Below, in pieces: positions 36,287 through 45,626 of a DNA stretch of 64,000 nucleotides. Source of the DNA: G051903925 sp051903925 (GTDB lineage Bacteria > Pseudomonadota > Alphaproteobacteria > Zavarziniales > Zavarziniaceae). Made by a program: the position numbers and the translations under genes. Location of the stretch: assembly GCF_051903925.1 (NCBI RefSeq), contig NZ_CP173678.1, positions 2,542,001-2,606,000 of the forward strand, in the 5' to 3' direction. The notes below the pieces were generated by a model. It did not search any database and was not told the origin of the DNA. It saw only the letters and a list, made by a program, of their open reading frames with translations. Position 1 is the stretch's first letter. Each line of letters starts with the position of its first letter.

Positions 36287-37180
36287 TCAGTCGGGCTGGC
36301 GCTGGCGCAGCAGGACGCTTTCGCGGTGCAGGATGTAGAGGCCGCTGCCGACCAGGACCAGGGCACCGACGATCGCCCAGAGGTCCGGCAGGTCGCCCCA
36401 GATGACGAAGCCGACCAGTGTCGCCCACAGCATGGCCGTGTACTCGAACGGCGCGACGACCGCCAATGGCGCCAGGCTGAAGGCCTGCGTCATGGCCAAC
36501 TGGGCGACCCCGCCGATCAGCCCCACGGAGATCAGCAAGGCAAGGTCCGCCGCATCGGGCGTCACCCAGACAAAGGGCAGCGTCAGCGCGCTGGCCGTCG
36601 TCGTGAACAGGGTGAAGTAGAAGACGATGGTGCCCGTGGGCTCGGTCTCGCTCAGCTTGCGGATGACCACGATCACGATCGCATAGGTGAATGCGCCGCC
36701 GATCAGCACGAGCGAGCCCCAGGCGAACACGCCCGATCCCGGCCGCACCATGATCATCACGCCGGCAAAGCCGATCAGGACGGCGGTCCAGCGGCGGATG
36801 CCGACCTTCTCCCCCAGCAGGGGGACGGACAGCGCCGTCATGAACAGCGGCGCGACGAAGCCGATGGCGATCGCTTCGGCCAGCGGCATCATTCCATAGC
36901 CGGCAAAGAACAGCACCATCGAGGTACAGCCGATGAGCGCGCGCAACAGGTGCGTGCCCGGCCGCCGGGTCCGCAGGCGGCCAAAGCCATGGGCCCGCCA
37001 AAGCCAGAAGAGCAGCGGCGGAAAAGCGAAGAGCGAACGGAAGAACACGATCTGGAAGACCGAATAATCGTCCGTCAGCCATTTCACGGCGGCGTCCATC
37101 ACCGTGAACAGGCCCACCGCGACCAGCATCCAGGCGATGCCGCCGGGGATGCTGACAGGCCGAACCGCCGCAGCGCTCAC
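36287..37180 (-). CDS. EamA/DMT family exporter, second of a tandem pair
   Basis: A 297-residue inner-membrane protein with ten hydrophobic segments in two EamA repeats. Typical landmarks are WMLVAVGLFTVMDAAVKWL, IGFVAPLFMTALSVPLLGEKV and FEYTAMLWATLVGFVIWGD. The GTG start at 37180 overlaps the stop of the upstream gene (GTGA), so the pair is translated from one message. DMT proteins export metabolites or amino acids; the substrate is not known. Confidence 0.88.
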   Translation of the reverse strand: MSAAAVRPVSIPGGIAWMLVAVGLFTVMDAAVKWLTDDYSVFQIVFFRSLFAFPPLLFWLWRAHGFGRLRTRRPGTHLLRALIGCTSMVLFFAGYGMMPLAEAIAIGFVAPLFMTALSVPLLGEKVGIRRWTAVLIGFAGVMIMVRPGSGVFAWGSLVLIGGAFTYAIVIVVIRKLSETEPTGTIVFYFTLFTTTASALTLPFVWVTPDAADLALLISVGLIGGVAQLAMTQAFSLAPLAVVAPFEYTAMLWATLVGFVIWGDLPDLWAIVGALVLVGSGLYILHRESVLLRQRQPD

Positions 37181-38103
37181 TGGTCGACGCCCAGGCGGGC
37201 CTCGGCCGCCGCGCGGTCGCGGCCGGCGCTTGCCTCCTGCCGCACGATGATCAGGCCGCTGGCGATCAGGATCGCCGTCCCCGCCCAGCTCCAGGCATCG
37301 GGCATCGTGCCCCAGACCAGGTAGCCGATCAGTACCGCCCACAGGATGCCCGTGTACTCGAACGGGCCTACGGTCGCGACCGGCGCATAGCGGAAGGCCA
37401 GCGTCATCGCGATCTGGGCAAAGCCGCCGATGACGCCGGTGCCCAGCAGCAGAACCCAGTCGAGCGGCGTCGGCTGCACCCACAGGAAGGGCAGCATCGC
37501 ACCCGTCACCAGCAACGAGATCAGGGCGTAGTAGAAGACGATGACCGGTGCGGGGTCGGTCCGGCTGAGCAGCCGGATCATGATGCGCACGATCGCGAAG
37601 AAGACGGTGGCGACCACCACCAGCAGGGCCGCCTGGTCGACCATGCCCAGGCCCGGGCGCACGATCAGCAGCACCCCGGGCAGGCCCAGCAGCACGGCCA
37701 TCCAGCGCAGGCGGTCGACCTTCTCGCCCAGCAGCGGGGCCGACAGCGCCGTCAGGATCAGGGGCCCCGCGAACGAGATGGCATAGACGTCGGCAAAGGG
37801 CAGCAGGCGATAGGACAGGAAGAACAGGCTGAGCGAGGCCAGGCCGCACAGCGAGCGCACCAGGTGCAGCGACAGCTTGCGGGTGCGCAGTGCCGCCAGC
37901 CCGCCACCGCTGCCGCGCAGCAGGAACAGCGCCACCCCGATCGTGCCTAGTGCACGGAAGAACACCAGTTCGGCGACCGGATAGTCCGCCGACAGCCACT
38001 TCACGATCGCGTCCATCGCCGCAAAGGTCGCGATCGCCACGACCATCAGGCCGATACCCACGAGCTCGGGTGAGCGGGATCGGGAAAAGGGAATCGCGGA
38101 CAT
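37177..38103 (-). CDS. EamA/DMT family exporter, first of a tandem pair
   Basis: A 308-residue EamA transporter, similar in layout to the next gene: IATFAAMDAIVKWLSADYP, ISFAGPLILTALSAPLLGEKV, FEYTGILWAVLIGYLVWG. Ten membrane segments and a charged C-terminal tail (RDRAAAEARLG). The two genes probably arose by tandem duplication and could act as a pair, as small multidrug exporters of this superfamily do, although EamA proteins are normally single-chain. Confidence 0.88.
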   Translation of the reverse strand: MSAIPFSRSRSPELVGIGLMVVAIATFAAMDAIVKWLSADYPVAELVFFRALGTIGVALFLLRGSGGGLAALRTRKLSLHLVRSLCGLASLSLFFLSYRLLPFADVYAISFAGPLILTALSAPLLGEKVDRLRWMAVLLGLPGVLLIVRPGLGMVDQAALLVVVATVFFAIVRIMIRLLSRTDPAPVIVFYYALISLLVTGAMLPFLWVQPTPLDWVLLLGTGVIGGFAQIAMTLAFRYAPVATVGPFEYTGILWAVLIGYLVWGTMPDAWSWAGTAILIASGLIIVRQEASAGRDRAAAEARLGVDQ

Positions 38104-38227
38104 GAAGTGGGGGAACTGTCCAGAAGGGCGGGCCGAGTGGACCGGAAACCACCCCCCGGCGCAAGCCGGGCACCCGCAATCCTGCCCCGCGTGGCGGCGT
38201 CCTGCGCGCGGGCCGCCACCGGTGTCG

Positions 38228-38258
38228 CCGCGGCCCCGCGCGTCGCGTGGGGCCGCGG
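38228..38258 (-). terminator. Hairpin after ettA
   Basis: CCGCGGCCCC and GGGGCCGCGG form a perfect 10-base-pair stem with an 11-base loop, 7 bases after the ettA stop on the minus strand. There is no T-run, so it may act as an RNA-stabilising end or a Rho-assisted stop. Confidence 0.6.
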
Positions 38259-38264
38259 ATCGGG

Positions 38265-39944
38265 TCAGCGGCTGATCGGCTTGTACTTGATGCGGTGGGG
38301 CTGGTCGGCGTCGGAGCCCAGGCGCCGGTGCCGGTCGGCCTCATAGGATTCGTAGTTGCCCTCGAACCACTCGACGTGGCTGTCCCCCTCGAACGCCAGC
38401 ATGTGGGTCGCGATGCGGTCCAGGAACCAGCGATCATGGCTGATGATCATGGCGCAGCCGGCAAACTCGCTCAGCGCCTCTTCCAGCGCGCGCAGCGTAT
38501 CGACGTCCAGGTCGTTGGTGGGCTCGTCAAGGAGCAGAAGGTTGGCGCCGGACTTCAGCATCTTGGCCAGGTGGACGCGGTTGCGCTCACCGCCCGAGAG
38601 CTGGCCCACCTTCTTCTGCTGGTCGGCACCGCGGAAGTTGAAGGCGCCGACATAGGCGCGGGACGGGATCTCCCGCTTGCCCATCTGCAGCATGTCGAGG
38701 CCGCCGGAGACCTCCTGCCAGACCGTCTTGTTGGGGTCGAGCGCGTCGCGGCTCTGGTCGACATAGCCAAGCTTCACGGTGTCGCCAACGCGCATCGTGC
38801 CCTGGTCCGGCGTCTCCGCCCCCGTCAGCATGCGGAACAGCGTCGTCTTGCCCGCGCCGTTGGGGCCGATCACGCCGACAATGCCACCGGCCGGCAGCTT
38901 GAACGACAGGTCGTCGATCAGCAGGCGGTCGCCGAAGGCCTTGCTCAGGTGGTTTGCCTCGATCACCAGGTCGCCCAGGCGGGGGCCGGGCGGGATGATG
39001 ATCTGCTGCGTCGGGTCGCGCTTCTCGGTCTGCTGGGCCAGCAGGTCCTCGTACGCCGTGATGCGGGCCTTGGACTTGGCCTGGCGCGCGCGCGGGCTCT
39101 GCCGGATCCATTCCAGTTCGCGGTCCAGCTGCTTCTGGCGGGCATCCTCGGCCCGGCCCTCCAGCTCGTTGCGCTTCTTCTTCTGCTCCAGCCAGCCCGA
39201 ATAATTGCCCTCATAGGGCAGGGCCTGGCCGCGATCCAGTTCCAGGATCCAGCCGGCGACATTGTCCAGGAAGTAGCGATCGTGGGTCACGGCCACGACG
39301 GTGCCGGGATAGGTCTCCAGGAACTTTTCCAGCCAGGTGACGGATTCGGCGTCCAGGTGGTTGGTCGGCTCGTCCAGCAGCAGCATGTCCGGCTTTTCCA
39401 GCAGCAGCCGGCACAGGGCGACGCGGCGCTTTTCACCGCCCGACAGCTTGTCGATCGCGGCATCGCCCGGCGGCGTGCGCAGCGCGTCCATCGCGATCTC
39501 GACCTGGCGGTCCAGCTCCCACGCATTGGCCGCGTCGATCTTCTCCTGAAGCTCGCCCTGCTCCGCGATCAGGTCGTTCATCTCGTCGTCGGACAGGTCC
39601 TCGCCAAAGCGCAGGTTGACCGCTTCGAAGCGGTCGAGCAGGGCCCGGGTCTCGGCCACGCCCAGCATGATGTTGCCCAGCACGTCCAGGTTGGGGTCCA
39701 GTTCCGGCTCCTGCATCAGGAAGCCGATCTTGACCCCCTCGGCGGCCCAGGCCTCGCCCGTGAACTCCTTGTCCTTGCCCGACATCATCTTGAGCAAAGT
39801 CGACTTGCCCGAGCCGTTGTTGCCGAGCACGCCGATCTTCGCCCCCGGCAGGAACGACAGCCAGACGTTCTTCAGGACCGTCTTGCCCCCCGGATAGGTC
39901 TTGGACAGGTCCTTCATCACGTAGACGTATTGATAGCTGGCCAT
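38265..39944 (-). CDS. ettA: Energy-dependent translational throttle protein EttA (ABC-F)
   Basis: A 559-residue soluble ABC-F ATPase that binds the ribosomal E site and gates translation by energy state. Both nucleotide-binding domains are intact: GVLGNNGSGKSTLL with LSGGEKRRVALC and LLLDEPTNHLD, and GPNGAGKTTLF with LSGGERNRVHLA and LLLDEPTNDLD. The first domain carries an arm insertion and the linker (EWIRQSPRARQAKSKARI) is the P-site tRNA interaction motif. The MASYQYVYVMKDL start matches EttA; ATG 39944 is the true start, though the frame is open to 40076. Confidence 0.97.
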   Translation of the reverse strand: MASYQYVYVMKDLSKTYPGGKTVLKNVWLSFLPGAKIGVLGNNGSGKSTLLKMMSGKDKEFTGEAWAAEGVKIGFLMQEPELDPNLDVLGNIMLGVAETRALLDRFEAVNLRFGEDLSDDEMNDLIAEQGELQEKIDAANAWELDRQVEIAMDALRTPPGDAAIDKLSGGEKRRVALCRLLLEKPDMLLLDEPTNHLDAESVTWLEKFLETYPGTVVAVTHDRYFLDNVAGWILELDRGQALPYEGNYSGWLEQKKKRNELEGRAEDARQKQLDRELEWIRQSPRARQAKSKARITAYEDLLAQQTEKRDPTQQIIIPPGPRLGDLVIEANHLSKAFGDRLLIDDLSFKLPAGGIVGVIGPNGAGKTTLFRMLTGAETPDQGTMRVGDTVKLGYVDQSRDALDPNKTVWQEVSGGLDMLQMGKREIPSRAYVGAFNFRGADQQKKVGQLSGGERNRVHLAKMLKSGANLLLLDEPTNDLDVDTLRALEEALSEFAGCAMIISHDRWFLDRIATHMLAFEGDSHVEWFEGNYESYEADRHRRLGSDADQPHRIKYKPISR

Positions 39945-40074
39945 GGCCTGATCTTTTCGCGTGGGTCGGGAACGGGAGCGCCCCCCTTCTAGCCGCCCCC
40001 CCGGATGTGCGCAACCCGGCCCAAGGGGCGGGAGGGGACAGCGCAGGTCGCCGGTCCTAGGATTGCGCCAACGC

Positions 40075-40488
40075 ATGGAGCGACGCGCAGGGGGCCGGGT
40101 GACGGGCGACGGGGAAACACGGGTCTATCGGGAGGTGCCGTCCTTCTCCCGCGAGGAGGCGGAGCGGCTGATGGCAACGGGTTCGCTGCAGCAGGCGCTG
40201 GACGCCATGCTGTCGATCGCATTCAACGAGGATGACGCGGCCTGGGCCCAGCACGTGATGCTGAAGGAACTGCTGGGCCGCGATATCGCCCGGGTGCGCC
40301 TGGCGGCGACCTGTCTTGGCCATATCGGCCGCATCCACCCCCAGGCCGAGGCGCGCCACGTGATCCGCATGCTGCGCCGCCGGCGCGGGTTGGACCGGTT
40401 CCTGGACGGTGCCATAGAGGATGCCCTGTCCGACATCCGGCATTTCCGAAGGCTTTATGGGCGCAGGCGGGATGGCGTTCCGCGCTGA
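40075..40488 (+). CDS. Small helical protein of unknown function
   Basis: A 137-residue predicted all-helical protein with tandem helical hairpins (REEAERLMATGSLQQALDAML, WAQHVMLKELLGRDIARVRLAATCLGHIGRI) that look like HEAT-type repeats. No enzyme motif is seen. A GTG at 40099 with AGGGGG just upstream is an alternative start, giving 129 residues. It is divergent from ettA and followed by a palindromic repeat. Its codon use is normal for the window. Confidence 0.65.
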   Translation: MERRAGGRVTGDGETRVYREVPSFSREEAERLMATGSLQQALDAMLSIAFNEDDAAWAQHVMLKELLGRDIARVRLAATCLGHIGRIHPQAEARHVIRMLRRRRGLDRFLDGAIEDALSDIRHFRRLYGRRRDGVPR

Positions 40489-40514
40489 GTGCGCTGAGAG
40501 GCTATATACCTCAC

Positions 40515-40614
40515 ACCTACGTCGCCCGGTTTATCCGGGCGACCCATGACCTGGCCGTCGCGCATTCGGAAAGGTTGGTTCATGGGTACCCCGGATAGAC
40601 CGGGGTACGTAGGT
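40515..40614. repeat. 100-bp palindromic repeat, family C copy 1
   Basis: ACCTACGT at one end and ACGTAGGT at the other. The left half holds the hairpin CCCGG-TTTAT-CCGGG, the right half the hairpin CCCCGG-ATAGA-CCGGGG, with GACCCATG and CATGGGT inside. A second copy of exactly the same length is at 63818-63917. Confidence 0.85.
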
Positions 40615-40655
40615 GATGAAAATGTAGTGGGCGATCGAAACTAAAGGCCACCCGC

Positions 40656-41756
40656 CTAAATGACCAATGTCCTGATGTGGTTGTCGAAGCGCAGGCCGTG
40701 GCGGGCCAGCACGCGGACGTCCAGCCCGCTGGAGGCCGGTGCCACGCGGGCGATCAGGCCGCCGCCGGTGGTGGCGATGAAGGCGCCAGGCTCGCCCAGG
40801 GGGGCGACGCCGGAGACGTCGGGCAGCGATGCGGCGCCCAGGAAGCGTCGCTCGGGCACCGACCACAGGGCGAGCGCGCCCCCCAGGGGTGAGGTGGCGG
40901 CGATGACCGTGCCGCTTGCGTCCGCCTCGATCCCGCCGACATAGGACGCGAAGCCGTCGAGCGCGCCGGCCGGCGCATCCAGCAGGTGCAGGCGCTGGTG
41001 GTCCCACAGGCCGACCAGCGGCGCCGGCCCGTCCAGCAGGCCGACCGCCTGAAGCCCGAAGGCGACGCTGCCGTCGGCCAGGACCACGAGATGGCGCAGC
41101 GACAGGGTTCCCTGGGGCAGGTCGACCAGGGCGTCCGCCGCGATCCGGCCGCGGGGCCCCAGGTCGGCAATGCCGCTGACGACCTCTCCCGGGTTCAGCA
41201 CGGCGCGTCCGGTGTCGGGCCGCGTCTCGATCCCGCCATTGGCGATGGTCAGCGCCTGCCCGTCCGGCATCGCCACGATTTCGTGCGGGCCGGTGCCGCC
41301 GCTGTCCCACGTCTCGACCAGGGCATAGCCGGCGGCCGGGTCGCGCCGGCCGACCAGGCCGCGGCCGGTGTCCAGGTCGTTCTCGGTGGTGAGCAGGCAG
41401 CCGCCCCCGTCGAAGGCGGCATGGCCGAAGAAGTGGCGTGCGGGACTGGCCTCGAAACGGGCCAGCGGGCTGCCGTCGCGTGCGTCCAGGACCAGGCCGA
41501 AGCGCCCCGGTCGACGGGCGGGGAAGACGACCTCCGGCGAGGCCGGCCGCTCGGCCAGGCCATGGCCGCGGCCGGGCAGGTCGGCGGTCCACAGGATCGT
41601 GCCCGCGGAATCAAAGGCCAGGGCCACGAAGCGGTCGCCGATGGCGCCGGCACTGACATGGATCCGACGGGGGGCAGCGCGCGGGCGGCGCGGCGCCAGG
41701 GCCAGGACGCCCAGGCTGGCGGTCCAACCCAGGACGGTGCGGCGCGTGGGGATCAT
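40656..41756 (-). CDS. DUF1513 exported protein (beta-propeller-like)
   Basis: A 366-residue periplasmic protein with a twin-arginine signal (MIPTRRTVLGWTASLGVLAL). The body is of the DUF1513 family: a run of similar strands (RHFFGHAAFDGGGCLLTTEND, GPHEIVAMPDGQALTIANGG, GVAPLGEPGAFIATTGGGL) that suggests a seven-bladed propeller. Function is not established, but the family is nearly always the last gene after imelysin and di-heme genes in iron-regulated operons, as here (14-base gap). Confidence 0.88.
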   Translation of the reverse strand: MIPTRRTVLGWTASLGVLALAPRRPRAAPRRIHVSAGAIGDRFVALAFDSAGTILWTADLPGRGHGLAERPASPEVVFPARRPGRFGLVLDARDGSPLARFEASPARHFFGHAAFDGGGCLLTTENDLDTGRGLVGRRDPAAGYALVETWDSGGTGPHEIVAMPDGQALTIANGGIETRPDTGRAVLNPGEVVSGIADLGPRGRIAADALVDLPQGTLSLRHLVVLADGSVAFGLQAVGLLDGPAPLVGLWDHQRLHLLDAPAGALDGFASYVGGIEADASGTVIAATSPLGGALALWSVPERRFLGAASLPDVSGVAPLGEPGAFIATTGGGLIARVAPASSGLDVRVLARHGLRFDNHIRTLVI

Positions 41757-41769
41757 CGGTCGTGCCCCC

Positions 41770-42867
41770 TCAATCGCCATCGAGGGCGTTGAAGCCCAGG
41801 ATGATGCCCAGAGCCGCCGGGACGCGGGCGCCGAACACGTCGCGGACATGCTTCACGGCGGCCTGCGTCGCCTCCAGCTTCGGGCGCTGGGCCGGGTCGG
41901 CCGCGGCGGCGCCCAGGTCGTCGGGCAGGGCCGCGGCGGCGGCGATGGCGGCGGCGAAGGCCTCCTCCACCGCGCGGTCGGTGGCGGGACCGTCCGCGGC
42001 CTTGCGCACGCTGGGGGCCAGGGCACGGTACATGGCAAGGCCGCTGTCCAGGCTGAGGCGCAGCATGCGGGCAGAGCGGCCACTGCGCCATAGTTCCGCC
42101 TGGCGCGGCCTGGCCTTCTCAACCGAGGTGCCCAGCACGGCGATCAGCTTCTGGTCCGAGACGATCTGGAACAGCGTCATCAGGTCGGTCAGGATCCGCC
42201 GCCCGGCATCATCGGGATCGTCGAACAGGCCGGGCAGGGCGCCCGGCCCCTCCAGCGCGGCAATGACGCCGTCCGGCGCCATGTACAGGCTCACGATGCC
42301 ATCGGCCATCTGGGCCTGGCCCTGGGCCAGGGCGCGACCCAGGGCGCAGCGCCGCTCCACCCCGGCGGCCCCCGGTGCCAGTGCCGCCTCCGCGCCATCG
42401 CCATGGAGCAGGCGCTCCATCGCGGGCAGCCCCTGGACGGCAACACTTTCCGTGCGCAGGGCGTCGCCGGCCAGCGGCTTGTCGGACGCCAGCAGCGCAT
42501 CCAGGCCGCGCTGGGTCATGTTGCGGGGGTCGGGCCAGAAGTAGAAGCGCTCAACCCGCAGCTCCAGCGTGGCCGGGCCGAAATGGACGTGCTGCACGCC
42601 GGCCCAGGCATCGGCCACGGCGCCGAAGGCCTGGCGCAGGCGGGCGAGCTGGGCGGGCGTCGCGGGGCAGGTGGCCCAGGCGGCGACCTGGGCCTGGGTC
42701 GCGGCCTGCAGGGCCTGGTAGCGCGGGGCAAGGTAGTCGCGCGCCACCTGAAGCACGACCTGGCGCGGCGGATCCGCCGCGCGCGCCGCCGCCAGCGGAG
42801 AGACCGCCACCAGCGCGCCAAGCAGCAGGCCGCGCCAGCACCGCGCGGAACGCATCAGGGTCAACAT
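41770..42867 (-). CDS. Imelysin family protein (second copy)
   Basis: A 365-residue exported protein with a signal peptide (RGLLLGALVAVSPLAAARA) and an imelysin-type helical-bundle domain (ATQAQVAAWATCPATPAQLARLRQ, HFGPATLELRVERFYFWPDP, ESVAVQGLPAMERLLHGDG). The GxHxxE metal motif of the first copy is altered here to GLPAMERLL, so direct metal binding there is doubtful. Imelysins such as IrpA and ICMP are Fur-controlled iron-related proteins. It lies between the di-heme gene and DUF1513. Confidence 0.85.
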   Translation of the reverse strand: MLTLMRSARCWRGLLLGALVAVSPLAAARAADPPRQVVLQVARDYLAPRYQALQAATQAQVAAWATCPATPAQLARLRQAFGAVADAWAGVQHVHFGPATLELRVERFYFWPDPRNMTQRGLDALLASDKPLAGDALRTESVAVQGLPAMERLLHGDGAEAALAPGAAGVERRCALGRALAQGQAQMADGIVSLYMAPDGVIAALEGPGALPGLFDDPDDAGRRILTDLMTLFQIVSDQKLIAVLGTSVEKARPRQAELWRSGRSARMLRLSLDSGLAMYRALAPSVRKAADGPATDRAVEEAFAAAIAAAAALPDDLGAAAADPAQRPKLEATQAAVKHVRDVFGARVPAALGIILGFNALDGD

Positions 42868-42895
42868 GGACGTCGTTCCCGTCTTGATGAGGGCA

Positions 42896-44182
42896 TCACA
42901 GCGACTGAAGGAAGGCGAGCAGGGCGGCGCGCTCGGCGGCACTGAACCCGGCGAAGCGTGCCCGGGCGCCCGCGGCTTCCCCGTCGTGCCAGGCAATGGC
43001 TTCGGCCACGGTCGCGGCGCGGCCGTCATGCAGCAGGCCGGCCCCGCTGGCGACAGCGCGGCCAAGGCCCCAGAGCGGTGCTGTGCGCCATTCCGGTCCT
43101 GTTGCCCCACCCTCGCCCACGCTATCGGCCAACCCGGGGCCCATGTCGTGCAGCAGGAGGTCGGTGAAGGGGGCGATGGTGCCACCGCCGGCCAGCGGCA
43201 GGCTGGACGCATGGCAGACGTCGCAGCCGGCTGCGGCGAACAGGATCCGCCCATGGGCCTGCTCCGCCCCCTCCGCCCCACGGGCCGGTGCCGGGAAGTG
43301 TTCTACATGCCGCACGACAAGGGCCAGGATGTCGGCGTTCAGTTCGGCCGCGTCGGCGGCGCCGCCCTGGGGGGCGTCCATGCAGGCCCGCTGGGACGGG
43401 GTGCAGTCGCCCCAGGCGGGACCCATGGCGGGCGTCGACAGGCCCAGGTCAAGCAGGAACGCCTTGGCCGTCTGTTCGGCCACGCTGGCGGTCGAGGCCT
43501 TCCAGCCGAAGCGCCCCAGCGCGCGGGCGCCGTCCGGCTCCATCACCCAATGGGCGCGGCCACGGACTCCATCGCCGTCGCGGTCATCCGGATCGGCGCG
43601 CGCCAGGATCGCCGCCACCGGCACCTGCTCCAGCAGGCCCAGGCCCGACAGGGCGGGCGCCTGCCGCAGCGACAGCCCGGTCTGGGGCGCCAGCGGGCCG
43701 AAGGCGAGGTCCGTCACCACAATCGCAGGCTTCAGCATGACCAGGTCAAGGTCTGGGGCAGGGACCTGACTCCATTCCAGGTCCAGGCGGGCCTCGACCG
43801 GAATGCCCTGGACGGACAGGCGGTTCAGCTGCCTGCCATAGACCGGATCGGGCTGCCCGTCGGCGTCGCCCAGGCGGACGATGCGGGCGCGCTTCAACGG
43901 GCTGCGGAAGGCACCATCATGACAGGCGGAACAGGCCCGTCCGTCGAACTGCGGACCCAGGCCGTCGGTCGAGGCGGTGGAGGCCGGTGCCGGCACCCAG
44001 GTCCGCTCGAATAGCGACTGCCCGATACGATCGTCCAGGTCGGCCCGGGCGGGGGAGGTGACCAGCAGGGCAGTGAGCAGCAGCAGCCCGGCGCGCAGCA
44101 GGTACCCTTCCCCGCGCGGGGGGACGGAGCCCCTGGGCGATGTCCGACCAGAGGGACCGGTGAAAGACACGGGCCCGCTCAT
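42896..44182 (-). CDS. Di-heme oxidoreductase (DUF1111/di-haem peroxidase-like)
   Basis: A 428-residue exported c-type cytochrome with an N-terminal hydrophobic signal (LLRAGLLLLTALLVTSPARA) and two heme c sites: C84-SA-C87-H88 near the N-terminus and CDVCH at 320-324. It belongs to the thiol oxidoreductase-like di-heme family found with imelysins. It probably shuttles electrons for iron reduction or oxidation in the periplasm. Its ATG overlaps the stop of the multicopper oxidase gene (ATGA). Confidence 0.87.
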   Translation of the reverse strand: MSGPVSFTGPSGRTSPRGSVPPRGEGYLLRAGLLLLTALLVTSPARADLDDRIGQSLFERTWVPAPASTASTDGLGPQFDGRACSACHDGAFRSPLKRARIVRLGDADGQPDPVYGRQLNRLSVQGIPVEARLDLEWSQVPAPDLDLVMLKPAIVVTDLAFGPLAPQTGLSLRQAPALSGLGLLEQVPVAAILARADPDDRDGDGVRGRAHWVMEPDGARALGRFGWKASTASVAEQTAKAFLLDLGLSTPAMGPAWGDCTPSQRACMDAPQGGAADAAELNADILALVVRHVEHFPAPARGAEGAEQAHGRILFAAAGCDVCHASSLPLAGGGTIAPFTDLLLHDMGPGLADSVGEGGATGPEWRTAPLWGLGRAVASGAGLLHDGRAATVAEAIAWHDGEAAGARARFAGFSAAERAALLAFLQSL

Positions 44183-45618
44183 GCCACGCGGACGATGCCC
44201 ATCATGCCCGTCTCCTGGTGCTCGATGATGTGGCAATGGACCATCCAGTCGCCGGGATTGTCGGCAACGAAGGCGACCGTGACCCGTTCGCGCTGGCGTA
44301 CCAGAACGGTGTCACACAGGTGCTGCGGCAGGTCGCCCCGGCTCGATTCCAGGACCAGCATCGTGTGCCCGTGCAGGTGGAAGGGATGCGGGAACTGGGT
44401 CGTGTTCAGGATCTCCAGCTTGTAGCTGCGGCCCAGCTTCAGGGTCGCCAGCGGCGGTGGCAGCGCCAGGGCCGCGGTCGGCGGCCAGGCCTGCTGGTTG
44501 ATCGCCCAGAACGTGTCGGCCGACAGGCACAGCGCGTCGGCATAGTTGGGCAGGCCGGGCACGCCCGGGCTGGTCGGCGGGGCCGCACCGCTGCTGGCGC
44601 TCAGCACCATGGGCAGGGTCTCGGCCTGTTCGAGGTCGGGCACCGGCACCTCGGCCGCACGCAGGGCGCGGGGGGCGAACGCCGGGCGGGCCAGCGCCGG
44701 CCCCTGCGCCCGCAGGCGTGCCAGGCGGCGGGGCTGTGCCGCGAACCAGTCGGTCAGCGTGACGGTGCTGCCCGCCGCACCTGCGCGCAGGTGCAGGTCC
44801 AGGCGCATGGCAGGGCCCAGGCGCCAGGTCTTCAGCAGCCAGGGCTCGACCGGGTTGCCGTCGACGGCGATGACCCAAGCCTCCGCTCCCTCCAGCCCCA
44901 CCTGCATCACGCGGGTATTGTCGATGTTGAGGACGCGCAGGCGCACGTCGCCACCGGGCGGGACCGTGTAGTCGGGCGCCACGATGCCGTTGACGGTGGC
45001 GACCGCGCCGAACGTGCCCGCCTTTGACGCGCCGGCCGCACTGGTCAGGGGGGCCGGGTTTCCTGCCGCGTCCACATACCAGTCCTTGACCACCGCCAGG
45101 ATGTCGGCATCGAACGGAGCGTTGTCCGCATCGCCGTCGACGATCAGCACGCCGGCCAGGCCGCGGCCCAGCTGGCTCACCGTGTCGCAATGGGGGTGGA
45201 AGAAGAAGGTGCCGGTGTCGGGCACCGTGAAGTCGTAGGTGAAGCGCTCGCCCGGGTGGACGGGGTCCTGGGTCAGCCAGGGCACGCCATCCATCGCGTG
45301 CGGCAGGCGGATGCCATGCCAGTGGACCGACGTATGCTCGGCCAGGCTGTTCAGCAGGGTAGCGCGCAGGCGCTGGTGCTGGCGCAGGCGCAGGACCGGA
45401 TAGGGCCCGTCCTGCGCAGCACCGCCCAGGCGGTAGCCAAAGCCCGGTGTCGGTGCGGCGCCCGCGACCAGGGGCAGTGCCGTGGCACGGGCCTCCAGCG
45501 TCACATCCAGCGCCGGTGCCGCCCAGGCGGGGGGCAGCAGGTGGCGCGTGCCACCGGCCGCCGCGCCCAGGCCCAGCACGCCGGCCCCGCCCAGCAGGGC
45601 ACGGCGTGTCAGACGCAT
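44179..45618 (-). CDS. Multicopper oxidase, Tat-exported
   Basis: A 479-residue laccase-type multicopper oxidase with a twin-arginine signal (MRLTRRALLGGAGVLGLG). All copper ligands are visible: HWHG (99-102), HPHC (141-144), HPFHLHGH, and HCHIIEHQETGMM with H461, C462, H463, H467 and M472. It should oxidise a small substrate and reduce oxygen to water. In this operon a ferroxidase role (Fe2+ to Fe3+) is the likely one, since a ferric-binding protein is transcribed next door. There is no methionine-rich copper-tolerance insert like that of CueO. Confidence 0.9.
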   Translation of the reverse strand: MRLTRRALLGGAGVLGLGAAAGGTRHLLPPAWAAPALDVTLEARATALPLVAGAAPTPGFGYRLGGAAQDGPYPVLRLRQHQRLRATLLNSLAEHTSVHWHGIRLPHAMDGVPWLTQDPVHPGERFTYDFTVPDTGTFFFHPHCDTVSQLGRGLAGVLIVDGDADNAPFDADILAVVKDWYVDAAGNPAPLTSAAGASKAGTFGAVATVNGIVAPDYTVPPGGDVRLRVLNIDNTRVMQVGLEGAEAWVIAVDGNPVEPWLLKTWRLGPAMRLDLHLRAGAAGSTVTLTDWFAAQPRRLARLRAQGPALARPAFAPRALRAAEVPVPDLEQAETLPMVLSASSGAAPPTSPGVPGLPNYADALCLSADTFWAINQQAWPPTAALALPPPLATLKLGRSYKLEILNTTQFPHPFHLHGHTMLVLESSRGDLPQHLCDTVLVRQRERVTVAFVADNPGDWMVHCHIIEHQETGMMGIVRVA

Positions 45619-45626
45619 GGGATGCC